Shown one piece after another: positions 34,739 to 41,748 of a stretch of 64,000 nucleotides of DNA (position 1 is the first letter of the stretch; each line of letters begins with the position of its first letter). The position numbers were made by a program, and so were the translations under genes. This DNA is from Kribbella sp. NBC_00382. Its GTDB lineage: Bacteria; Actinomycetota; Actinomycetes; Propionibacteriales; Kribbellaceae. The stretch spans positions 6,634,001 to 6,698,000 of the forward strand of contig NZ_CP107954.1 of NCBI RefSeq assembly GCF_036067295.1, written 5' to 3'. The notes below the pieces were generated by a model. The model saw nothing but the letters and a program-made list of their open reading frames with translations. It searched no databases and was not told the origin of the DNA.

Positions 34739-36178
34739 CTATTCCAGCAACTGTTGCCGTGCCGCCGCGATGATGCCGAGCAGCTCGTCGCGATCGCCCG
34801 GCTCCTCGGCCAGCTCCGTGTTGAGAACGCGCTGCAGCAGCGTAGTGACCCGCGGCGTCCCGATCCGCAGCGGGATGCTGTACGTCAGCTCGTCGATCGT
34901 CGTGCCGGGCAGCGGCGGGTCCGGCGGGTATTCGGCGTACCGGTCGAGCAGCGCCCGGAGGTCGTCGAGCGACTGGACCATCTCGGTCGTCGCCACGTAC
35001 CGCGAATGCTCAGTCGGAATCCCGGCCATCGGCGCGCCGATCGCGTCGAACCACATCCAGCCGAGCCCGGACAGCTCCTCGGTCACCAGCCACTCCTCGA
35101 CCGCCGGCGCTGCTTCGAGCCCGATCCTCAGCAGGTAACCGAAGACCGTGTTCAGCACCGTGCCATGCACGTGACTGCCGAGCCGCACCAGTTGGTACGC
35201 GAACTCCAGCGGCTCTGCCTGGTCGAACCACCGCTGCACACTCCACGCCTGATCGACCAGGCACAGCTTCGACGCCGCCGTCATGAACGCGATCAGATCC
35301 ACCGATCGCAGATTCGCCCACCACTGCCCCGGATCGAGCAACCAGTACTCCGGATCCGCCCACCTCCCCCGCGTGAACAGCCCCCGTACGCCGACAGCCG
35401 TCAACCCCAGCTTGCCGTCGACAACTGTGACCGCCCCCAGCCGCTCAAGCAGCTCAGTACCGCCGGGCGCAACCGTCGTACCGTCCCGGAACGCCGTCAG
35501 CAACGGATCCACCAGCTCGGGCGACTCCGTGAGTACTACCCGATAGGTCTCCAGCCAGGCCTTCAACGGCTGGGCCGGAGTGAGCGTCGGATCGTCCGGA
35601 TCCCACGCATGCATCGCCGGCCCGTACTGCGGACTCACCGGGCTCGGGCAGATCCACCCGGCCAGCACCGCGAGACGCCACAAGCTGTGCTCGGGCTGCT
35701 CCTGCTTGTTCAGATAGACATCCAGCGCGAACTCGTGCAGATCGTCGAGCAAGTCCGACGCCGCCGCAGCAGCGTCCAGCCGGCTGGGCATCTCGGTCAC
35801 TGGCGTGGGTGAACCCGGCAAGGGCTCCAAAGGCAGCTCCACCGAGTGCTCGACCGGCGCGGTCAAGGCCTCCTGCTGACGCCGGTACTGGCACCAGCTC
35901 ACCGGATCGGCCTTTCCGAGCAGTGGGTCGTTGAAGGCGACCGCGGCCTCGCCCGCGAGGAGGTCAGCGAGCTGGCCGCGGCCGGTCTGCCGCAGGATGG
36001 TGACGAACTGCGGGAACGCGACCCGCAGTTCGTCCATCCACCCGGGACGGACACCACCGGAGTACGGGAGCAGGTCGAAGAGCACCGTCGTCAACTGACC
36101 CGCGTGCCAGTTGTCGAGGTCCGCGCCCAGCTCGTCCTTCGCCAGGTCGAGCACCAGCTCGATGATCTCCTCATCCAC
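34739..36178 (-). CDS. Hypothetical protein, unknown function
   Basis: A 479-residue soluble protein I do not recognise. It is rich in Leu, Trp and acidic residues, predicted mostly helical, and has no signal peptide, membrane helix or obvious catalytic motif. A low-complexity Pro-rich linker (LPLEPLPGSPTPVTEMP, near residue 115-132) separates an N-terminal domain of about 110 residues from the larger C-terminal part, which includes LAVLAGWICPSP and WFDAIGAPMAGIP. It lies 45 nt upstream of the methyltransferase gene and 21 nt downstream of the FAD oxidase gene on the same strand, so it may belong to a three-gene transcript. Confidence 0.8.
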   Translation of the reverse strand: MDEEIIELVLDLAKDELGADLDNWHAGQLTTVLFDLLPYSGGVRPGWMDELRVAFPQFVTILRQTGRGQLADLLAGEAAVAFNDPLLGKADPVSWCQYRRQQEALTAPVEHSVELPLEPLPGSPTPVTEMPSRLDAAAAASDLLDDLHEFALDVYLNKQEQPEHSLWRLAVLAGWICPSPVSPQYGPAMHAWDPDDPTLTPAQPLKAWLETYRVVLTESPELVDPLLTAFRDGTTVAPGGTELLERLGAVTVVDGKLGLTAVGVRGLFTRGRWADPEYWLLDPGQWWANLRSVDLIAFMTAASKLCLVDQAWSVQRWFDQAEPLEFAYQLVRLGSHVHGTVLNTVFGYLLRIGLEAAPAVEEWLVTEELSGLGWMWFDAIGAPMAGIPTEHSRYVATTEMVQSLDDLRALLDRYAEYPPDPPLPGTTIDELTYSIPLRIGTPRVTTLLQRVLNTELAEEPGDRDELLGIIAAARQQLLE

Positions 36179-36199
36179 CCCAGCAACGTACAGGCGAAA

Positions 36200-37534
36200 C
36201 TACTCCGGCTGGATGTTGTGGTTGCCTGCGAACAGGTTGCCGGGGTCGTACTGCCGCTTGATCCGCGCGAGCCGCTCACGGGTAGCGCCCGGATAGACCG
36301 CCGCGACGGCCTCCTCGGTAGTGGAGCTGAGGAAGTTGGAGTAGGCGCCGCTGACGTGTGGTGCGAGCCTGCCCCAGAGCGCGGTCAGTGCCGGAACGGC
36401 CGCGTCGACGACGGGCTTCGGTCCGAGCACGGTGGTCGCGAACATCAACTCCGCTTGGCGATGCGCGTAGGCCGTGGCGTCGTCAGCGACCCGCGCCACC
36501 GCACCGCCGACACTGCGCACGGACATGATCGGCGACCGCTCCGCGCCGCCCACCTCGGCCAGGATCCGGAGCACCTCGGGCACCGAAGCGGTGTCCACGA
36601 AGCCGCTGCGGGTCATCAGCTGGATGCCCGGCGGCGGAGTCATGCCGTCGACCAGGATGTCGGCGTACGGGCGCAGCGAGACCTCGTCGCTGAGCACTGT
36701 GCCGAGTCGACGGATCGGGTCGATCGCCTGCGCGGCCAGTTCCGCGTCGTCGCCGTCGTACGCGACGTTGATCTCGACCGGCGCATTCGGCCCGCCGAGG
36801 AACGGATTGGCGAAGTCGACGATGCTCGTGAGTTCCTCCGGTGCCGTCCGCAGGTAGTCGGCCCAGCCTTGCAGCACGGTCGCCAGTTCCGTTGCCGGGA
36901 AGGCGATCTTGCCGAAGAAGATGTCAGTGGTCGGGTGCGCCGCGAACTCGAAAGCGGTGACGATCCCCAAGTTGCCGCCGCCCCCACGAACCGCCCAGAA
37001 CAGCTCCTGGTTCTCATCACCGCTCGCCCGCACAACCTCGCCGTCGGCAGTCACCAACTCCACGGCAACAAGGCTGTCCAAGGCCAGCCCGTACTTCCGA
37101 ACCTTCCAGCCGATGCCCCCGCTCAACGTCAGCCCGCCGACCCCGACGCTTCTCGTGTCGCCCGATGAGATCGCCAGGCCATCCGGGGCCAACCCGTCCG
37201 CGACCTGACCCCAGACGGCGCCGCCTCCGATCCGTACCAGGTGCTGTTCCTTGTCGACGACCTCGACAGTGGCCAGCCGGCTCAGGTCGATCACGACGCC
37301 ACCGTCGTTGGTGGCGAACCCCGCGAACCCGTGTCCACCGCCTCGCACTGCCAGCTTCAGCCCCGTGTCGACCGCGAATCTGACCCCGGCCCGCACATCC
37401 GCAACACTCACCGGCCGGAGCACGTACGCCGGACTCCCCGGCACCACCACCGACCCACTGACTGCCTCGTACTCCGCCCCGCCCGGCTCGATGACATCCC
37501 CACCAAAGCCCTGCACTTCCAGCGCTGAACTCAT
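36200..37534 (-). CDS. FAD-linked oxidase (berberine-bridge-like)
   Basis: A 444-residue oxidoreductase of the FAD_binding_4/BBE type. The N-terminal PP-loop is LKLAVRGGGHGFAGFATNDGG, whose His is the likely covalent FAD attachment (6-hydroxynicotine-oxidase-like). GGLTLSGGIGWKVRKYGLALDSL lacks the Cys needed for a second covalent bond. The BBE C-terminal signature is NLFAGNHNIQPE, preceded by YPGATRERLARIKRQYDP. The ATG at 37534 follows GAAGG. It probably oxidises an alcohol or amine; the substrate is unknown. Confidence 0.88.
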   Translation of the reverse strand: MSSALEVQGFGGDVIEPGGAEYEAVSGSVVVPGSPAYVLRPVSVADVRAGVRFAVDTGLKLAVRGGGHGFAGFATNDGGVVIDLSRLATVEVVDKEQHLVRIGGGAVWGQVADGLAPDGLAISSGDTRSVGVGGLTLSGGIGWKVRKYGLALDSLVAVELVTADGEVVRASGDENQELFWAVRGGGGNLGIVTAFEFAAHPTTDIFFGKIAFPATELATVLQGWADYLRTAPEELTSIVDFANPFLGGPNAPVEINVAYDGDDAELAAQAIDPIRRLGTVLSDEVSLRPYADILVDGMTPPPGIQLMTRSGFVDTASVPEVLRILAEVGGAERSPIMSVRSVGGAVARVADDATAYAHRQAELMFATTVLGPKPVVDAAVPALTALWGRLAPHVSGAYSNFLSSTTEEAVAAVYPGATRERLARIKRQYDPGNLFAGNHNIQPE

Positions 37535-37609
37535 GACGCCCTTCTTCACACCTAGAGACCCATTCACCACTCCTGACGACCCAGGCCGCCGAGATGTGAC
37601 GGCGGACAG

Positions 37610-37712
37610 CCGGACCGCCACCACTCACAAACCTCAACTGATCGCATCAGGCCAAGCGTGCGCAGGCGTGCTCCCGGGTGGAACGGCAGGTTTGTGAGTG
37701 GTGGCGGTCCGG
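37610..37712. repeat. Perfect 25-bp inverted repeat, 53-nt spacer
   Basis: The left arm (37610-37634) begins CCGGACCGCCACCACTCA and the right arm (37688-37712) is its exact complement. It lies between the yidC-like stop and the FAD oxidase start on the minus strand. It could be a long-stem terminator, an RNase III substrate or a miniature repeat element; no target-site duplication is visible. Confidence 0.8.
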
Positions 37713-37728
37713 GTCTGGACCGGCCCGG

Positions 37729-38406
37729 CTAGCGCTGCAGGATCGTGCGCTCGGCGACGGTCCAGGTGGTTGTGGTGAGGAGGTAGATGCCGGCGGCCAG
37801 TGGCACGAAGGCGACGGTCAGCAGTGTGCCGAAGGGCAGTAGCTGGGCCAGGCGGCGGGACAGCTTCGGCGCAGTGGCGTCGAGTTGGCGGAGGGCCAGG
37901 CGGGCGGAGAAGTAGGCGACGATCGCGAGCAGGGCGGCCAGGACGAGGAAGGCCGGCGTACCGGTGAAGAGGGGCCAGTGCAGGCCGAGTTGTGCGCCGA
38001 AGAGGTTTCCGCTGATCAGTTGGTTCGACTCACCGCCTACTACGGCTCGGGAGAAGAGGGTGTACATGAGCCAGAAGAACGGGAGCTGCGCGAGGGTCGG
38101 CAGGAAGCCTGCGAAGACCGTGGTGCCGGAATCCGTTTGCAGCTTGGCGACCTCGCGCTGGAGGCGTTCGGGGTTGCCGCGGTGCTTCTCGGTCAGCTTC
38201 TTGAGTTCGGGCATCAGGACGGCCCGGGCGCGCATACCGCGATGCGCGCGCAGGCTGAGTGGGATGAGCAGCGACCGCACGGCGAGGGTGCAGAGCACGA
38301 TCGCGAGCACGGCTGCGTAGCTACCGGCGAGCGGGTGGATGGCGTCGACGAGGGACGTGAGCAAGTGATAGGCACCGGTGACCGGCGCCTCCAGGAAGGA
38401 AGGCAC
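37729..38406 (-). CDS. yidC: YidC/Oxa1-family membrane insertase (second YidC)
   Basis: A 225-residue insertase for membrane proteins. The groove helix LAVRSLLIPLSLRAHRGMRARAVLMPELKKL carries the conserved Arg (near residue 44). A charged cytoplasmic hairpin with KHRGNPERLQREVAKLQ follows, then FLPTLAQLPFFWLMYTL and two final helices. It lacks the rpmH/rnpA neighbours of the housekeeping copy, so it is probably a paralogue, and it is short (actinobacterial YidC is often 300 or more residues). The GTG at 38406 follows GGAG (38414-38417); a frame open further upstream overlaps the RAPG-peptide gene and was rejected. Its ribosome-binding site can be sequestered by the 3' end of that gene. Confidence 0.88.
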   Translation of the reverse strand: MPSFLEAPVTGAYHLLTSLVDAIHPLAGSYAAVLAIVLCTLAVRSLLIPLSLRAHRGMRARAVLMPELKKLTEKHRGNPERLQREVAKLQTDSGTTVFAGFLPTLAQLPFFWLMYTLFSRAVVGGESNQLISGNLFGAQLGLHWPLFTGTPAFLVLAALLAIVAYFSARLALRQLDATAPKLSRRLAQLLPFGTLLTVAFVPLAAGIYLLTTTTWTVAERTILQR

Positions 38407-38413
38407 AGCAAGA

Positions 38414-38473
38414 CTCCACGAGTGAGAAAGGGATGGGTAGCGAGAAACTCGGCTACCTTCCCGGTGCTCGTGG
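38414..38473 (-). promoter_or_regulatory. Candidate arrest-controlled RNA switch for yidC translation
   Basis: On the minus-strand RNA, CCACGAG (38473-38467, codons for Pro84-Arg85 and the first base of Ala86) is complementary to CUCGUGG (38422-38416), which includes the first two bases of the yidC ribosome-binding site GGAG. Between them lies a nine-pair hairpin with one bulged C and a UUU loop (38457-38436) that contains the upstream gene's stop codon. A ribosome halted on the RAPG codons would cover the left strand and free the yidC site. Confidence 0.6.
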
Positions 38474-38722
38474 TCGCGGCCTCCCGGCGGCGTCGGGGTC
38501 GCGGAGCAGGAGATACGCGGTACGGCGGGAGTTGGCGCGGGTGGCGCTGGCGCGCGCGGGCAGCGGCGACGAGAGCGGACGCTGGGCCGCAGTACTGGAG
38601 AGCTGGACGACGGCAAGCAAAACGGCCGCCGCCGTGAACACGGCGACGGCCAGTAAGCCGGAATCCTGACCGAGGGCAGGCATCGCCAGCATCCAGATGC
38701 CGGCGAGTGCCCTCTCGATCAT
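38453..38722 (-). CDS. Small membrane protein ending in RAPG: candidate ApcA-like arrest peptide (DUF6412-like)
   Basis: An 89-residue protein. Residues 3-18 are hydrophobic and 25-47 form a clear transmembrane segment (GLLAVAVFTAAAVLLAVV). The rest is basic and ends R-P-R-P-R-A-P-G-R, with RAPG at 85-88, one residue before the stop. R-A-P-G/P at the extreme C-terminus is the reported arrest motif of ApcA, ApdA and ApdP, regulatory nascent chains encoded before protein-localisation genes. The next gene, 46 nt on, is a YidC-type insertase. The ATG at 38722 lies six bases after TATCAT (leaderless); a GTG six codons upstream is less likely. It starts 35 nt after hrdB. The arrest function is inferred. 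Confidence 0.8.
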   Translation of the reverse strand: MIERALAGIWMLAMPALGQDSGLLAVAVFTAAAVLLAVVQLSSTAAQRPLSSPLPARASATRANSRRTAYLLLRDPDAAGRPRPRAPGR

Positions 38723-38728
38723 TGCCCC

Positions 38729-38734
38729 ATGATA
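38729..38734 (-). promoter_or_regulatory. -10 element, leaderless arrest-peptide/yidC transcript
   Basis: TATCAT on the minus strand, six bases before the ATG at 38722, in the 35-nt gap after hrdB. It would separate this pair from hrdB transcription. Confidence 0.5.
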
Positions 38735-38757
38735 TGACACAGCATCATGCCAGCTGA

Positions 38758-40056
38758 CTAGTCCAGGTAGTCGCGGAGCACCTGGGAGCGCGACGGGTGC
38801 CGCAGCTTCGACATCGTCTTCGACTCGATCTGGCGGATCCGCTCGCGGGTCACGCCGTAGACCTTGCCGATCTCGTCCAGCGTCTTCGGCTGGCCGTCGG
38901 TCAGGCCGAAGCGCATCGAGACGACGCCGGCCTCACGCTCGGACAGCGTGTCCAGGACCGCGTGCAGCTGCTCCTGGAGCAGGGTGAACGAGACGGCCTC
39001 GGCCGGCACGATCGCCTCGGAGTCCTCGATCAGGTCGCCGAACTCCGAGTCGCCGTCCTCACCCAGCGGGGTGTGCAGCGAGATCGGCTCACGACCGTAC
39101 TTCTGCACCTCGATGACCTTCTCCGGGGTCATGTCGAGCTCCTTGGCGAGCTCTTCCGGAGTGGGCTCGCGGCCCAGGTCCTGCAGCATCTGGCGCTGGA
39201 CGCGGGCCAGCTTGTTGATGACCTCGACCATGTGCACCGGAATACGGATCGTCCGGGCCTGGTCGGCCATCGCGCGGGTGATCGCCTGCCGGATCCACCA
39301 GGTCGCGTAGGTGGAGAACTTGTAGCCCTTGGTGTAGTCGAACTTCTCGACCGCGCGGATCAGACCGAGGTTGCCCTCCTGGATCAGGTCCAGGAACAGC
39401 ATGCCGCGGCCGGTGTAGCGCTTGGCCAGCGAGACGACGAGTCGCAGGTTGGCCTCGAGGAGGTGGTTCTTGGCGCGCCGGCCGTCCTCCGAGATCCACT
39501 CGTACTCGTCCTTGACCTTCTCCTTGAGCTTGGTCTCGACGTCGCCGATCTGCTCCTCGGCGAACAGGCCGGCCTCGATCCGCTTGGCGAGCTCGACCTC
39601 CTGCTCGGCGTTCAGCAGGGGGACCTTGCCGATCTGCTTCAGGTAGTCCTTGACCGGGTCCGCCGTGGCGCCGGCGACCATCACCTGCTGCTCGGGCTCG
39701 TCGGTCTCGTCGGCCTCGGAGACGATGAAGCCCTGGTCCTCGGTGAGCTCCTTCTCCAGCGGCTTGACCGCGTCGGCGGAGAAGTCCGACTCGTCGACCT
39801 CGTCGAGCGCGCGCGGCTTACCGGTCTTCGGGTCGATCGCGAGACCCGCCTCGGACACGGCCTTCTTCGCCGGCGCCTTCTTCGCGGCGGCCTTCTTCGC
39901 GGGAATACCGTCCTCCTTGGGGGACACAGCGGCCTTCTTGGCGGGAGCGGCAGTCTTCTTCACACTGGCGCTGGTCCGTTGAGTCGTGGTGCGGGCGGTG
40001 GCGGCCACGGCCCGGGTGGACTCGGCGGGAAGGTTCTCGGACGAGCTGGACGACAC
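38758..40056 (-). CDS. rpoD: Principal sigma factor (HrdB/RpoD)
   Basis: A 432-residue primary sigma factor. An Ala/Lys-rich N-terminal tail (about 1-70, several AKKA repeats) precedes region 1.2 DPVKDYLKQIGKVPLLNAEQEVELAKRIE. Region 2 is NLRLVVSLAKRYTGRGMLFLDLIQEGNLGLIRAVEKFDYTKGYKFSTYATWWIRQAITRA, and region 3 lies in RTIRIPVHMVE...ELAKELDMTPEKV. Region 4 is the -35-binding helix-turn-helix KTLDEIGKVYGVTRERIRQIESKTMSKLRHP. The GTG at 40056 follows GAGAGGT. The size and Lys-rich tail match actinobacterial hrdB/sigA. Confidence 0.96.
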   Translation of the reverse strand: MSSSSSENLPAESTRAVAATARTTTQRTSASVKKTAAPAKKAAVSPKEDGIPAKKAAAKKAPAKKAVSEAGLAIDPKTGKPRALDEVDESDFSADAVKPLEKELTEDQGFIVSEADETDEPEQQVMVAGATADPVKDYLKQIGKVPLLNAEQEVELAKRIEAGLFAEEQIGDVETKLKEKVKDEYEWISEDGRRAKNHLLEANLRLVVSLAKRYTGRGMLFLDLIQEGNLGLIRAVEKFDYTKGYKFSTYATWWIRQAITRAMADQARTIRIPVHMVEVINKLARVQRQMLQDLGREPTPEELAKELDMTPEKVIEVQKYGREPISLHTPLGEDGDSEFGDLIEDSEAIVPAEAVSFTLLQEQLHAVLDTLSEREAGVVSMRFGLTDGQPKTLDEIGKVYGVTRERIRQIESKTMSKLRHPSRSQVLRDYLD

Positions 40057-40248
40057 GAATTACCTCTCGTCTGACGATTCAGTCTGCAGGGTTACTGGTA
40101 CGGCAAAACAACCGTAAATAGCGGTAGTGCGTTTGGTGCTGGTGTGTACTGCGAGTCGGTGGCCCCGCGCTGGTCAGGCGGCAGCAACACTTCATTGTAA
40201 TCCGGCCACCAAGTCCGGACGTCCCACGACCCCCCAACGGCGCGCCCA

Positions 40249-40283
40249 ACCGGTACCAGTCCACGCTCGCTACTGGTACCGGT
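40249..40283. terminator. Hairpin after base-excision-repair gene
   Basis: A 12-bp perfect stem (ACCGGTACCAGT at 40249-40260 with 40272-40283) and 11-nt loop lies 19 nt downstream of the HhH-GPD stop on the minus strand, separating it from the rpoD promoter. Confidence 0.7.
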
Positions 40284-40301
40284 GGAACACAAATCCAGTG
40301 T

Positions 40302-40919
40302 TCAACTGTTCCTGGTCTGCCGGAGCGGTCTGGCCACCACGCGCTTCTCGACCTGCTGCTCCTGCTTGAACTGCCGCACCTTCACCAGGGACGCCACGTC
40401 GATCACGTCCGCGACCGACTTGTACGCGCCGTCCTCGCCGTACGGTTCGGAGGCCTCACGCCAGCCGCGCGGCCGGACCTTCAGCTGCTTGCCGAGCAGT
40501 GCGACGAAGATCTTCGCCTTCTGCGCGCCGAAGCCCGGAAGAGCCGACAGCCTGGCCAGCAGGTCGTCCCCACTCTTCACATCGGCCCAGACGGCCGAGG
40601 CGTTACCGCCGTACTCCTCGTCCAGGTGCTTGGCCAGCGTCTGGATCCGGGCCGCCATCGCGGTCGGGAACCGGTGCACCGCCGGCGGGCCGGCCACCAC
40701 CTCGACGAAACCGTCGGGGTCGTAGGAGGCCACCGTGGACGGATCGAACGGGCCGTCCATTCGTTGCGCGATCGCAACCGGACCGGCGAAGGCTCGCTCC
40801 ATCGGGATCTGCTGGTCGAGCAACATACCGACCAGCAGCGCGAACGCGTCTCTGCTCAGCATCTCGTCGGCGTCGGGCTGCTGTGCGAGGCACAGCTTCT
40901 TGCTGCGTGTCGAAGTCAC
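40302..40919 (-). CDS. HhH-GPD base-excision repair protein
   Basis: A 205-residue protein of the TIGR03252-type HhH-GPD family. AFALLVGMLLDQQIPMERAFAGP resembles the DNA-glycosylase opening helix, and the helix-hairpin-helix is LSALPGFGAQKAKIFVALLGKQL (about 123-146). It lacks the Cys cluster of EndoIII/MutY, so no iron-sulfur centre is expected. The GTG start is one base after the uspA-like stop, so the two genes are co-translated. The lesion recognised is unknown. Confidence 0.85.
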   Translation of the reverse strand: MTSTRSKKLCLAQQPDADEMLSRDAFALLVGMLLDQQIPMERAFAGPVAIAQRMDGPFDPSTVASYDPDGFVEVVAGPPAVHRFPTAMAARIQTLAKHLDEEYGGNASAVWADVKSGDDLLARLSALPGFGAQKAKIFVALLGKQLKVRPRGWREASEPYGEDGAYKSVADVIDVASLVKVRQFKQEQQVEKRVVARPLRQTRNS

Positions 40920-40920
40920 C

Positions 40921-41334
40921 TCAGTCCTCCCCTTCGTCGGCCTTGACGGCCAGCACTGGACACGGAGCGTCGAGCAGCACCCGTTGGGCGTTGCTGCCGA
41001 GGATGAGCTTGCCGACCGGGGACCGGCGCCGGAGGCCGATCACGATGAATTCCGCATGCACTTGCTCGGCGACGGCCACCAGGTCCTCCGCCGGATCGAG
41101 TCCACGCACCAGCTGCCGCACCTCGTAGGGCACGCCGGTCGAGTCGAGCTGCTCCCGTACCTCCGTCAACGCGGCGTCACTCGCCGCGGCCTCGTCGCTG
41201 TCGAAGCTGCGTCCACCCCGGTGCGAGTTCACCACCACCAGTTTGGCGTCGCGCAGCGTCGCCTCCTCTGCCGCCCGCCGGAGCGCCGCGCGCCCTTCGG
41301 CCTTCGGCACATAACCCACGACGATGGTCGTCAT
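40921..41334 (-). CDS. Universal stress protein
   Basis: A 137-residue UspA-fold protein. The ATP-binding signature GLRRRSPVGKLILGSNAQRVLLDAPCPVLAV (about 98-128) matches G-2x-G-9x-G(S/T), so it should bind ATP. The N-terminus TTIVVGYVPKAEGRAALRRAAEEA is typical. The ATG at 41334 follows GGAGGTGAGG. It is co-transcribed with the base-excision repair gene, hinting at a joint stress role. Confidence 0.9.
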   Translation of the reverse strand: MTTIVVGYVPKAEGRAALRRAAEEATLRDAKLVVVNSHRGGRSFDSDEAAASDAALTEVREQLDSTGVPYEVRQLVRGLDPAEDLVAVAEQVHAEFIVIGLRRRSPVGKLILGSNAQRVLLDAPCPVLAVKADEGED

Positions 41335-41748
41335 CGACTTGCCTCACCTCCGGGTGTCCATCACCTGAAACGGTCGACCCGTTCCGAACGATACTGCCCT
41401 GAACCCGCTCCGGCATCTGTGGAAATGCACGATCTGTGTCGCGACCGTGACGCATTCGCGGTTGCGCCTGCAATACGGCCATACAGATCGGCCGTCACCC
41501 CTCGATCAAAGGGTGCCGGCCACCGTCCCCCAACGGTTCACGTCTCCATACCCGCCCTGTCGCGGTCTAACCTTCGTGGCGCACACCTTTGCAGGGTTGC
41601 GACCCGGCGCGCCAGCCCCCTCTTTTTCCCGCCGGGCAGGGACCGGTACGCCGTTGCCTTGGGCAAGGGCGCCCTTGGTTCCACCGGGCTGACCCCGGTT
41701 CCAGCCGTGTCTTTCGTTGTCTTGCGGGGACTTACGCGGTTAACCCGC
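41335..41748. other. Palindrome-rich intergenic region, possible RNA
   Basis: These 414 nt lie between two minus-strand genes. They hold several hairpins: CCCGGCG/CGCCGGG around a T5-containing loop near 41610-41640, a 14-nt palindrome CAAGGGCGCCCTTG near 41660-41677, and ACCGGG/CCCGGT near 41690. Small frames exist on both strands but lack ribosome-binding sites and family likeness. It must contain the uspA promoter and a terminator for the ligase gene; a small RNA or riboswitch is possible, but no known class was recognised. Confidence 0.35.

Noticed and set aside
37610..37712. Reading the 25-bp inverted repeat as an insertion element
   Set aside because: Only 103 nt long, no transposase and no flanking target duplication.
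41447..41692. Small plus-strand frame (81 codons) in the palindrome-rich gap
   Set aside because: No ribosome-binding site or leaderless promoter, and no conserved look; hairpins in the region point to RNA structure instead.
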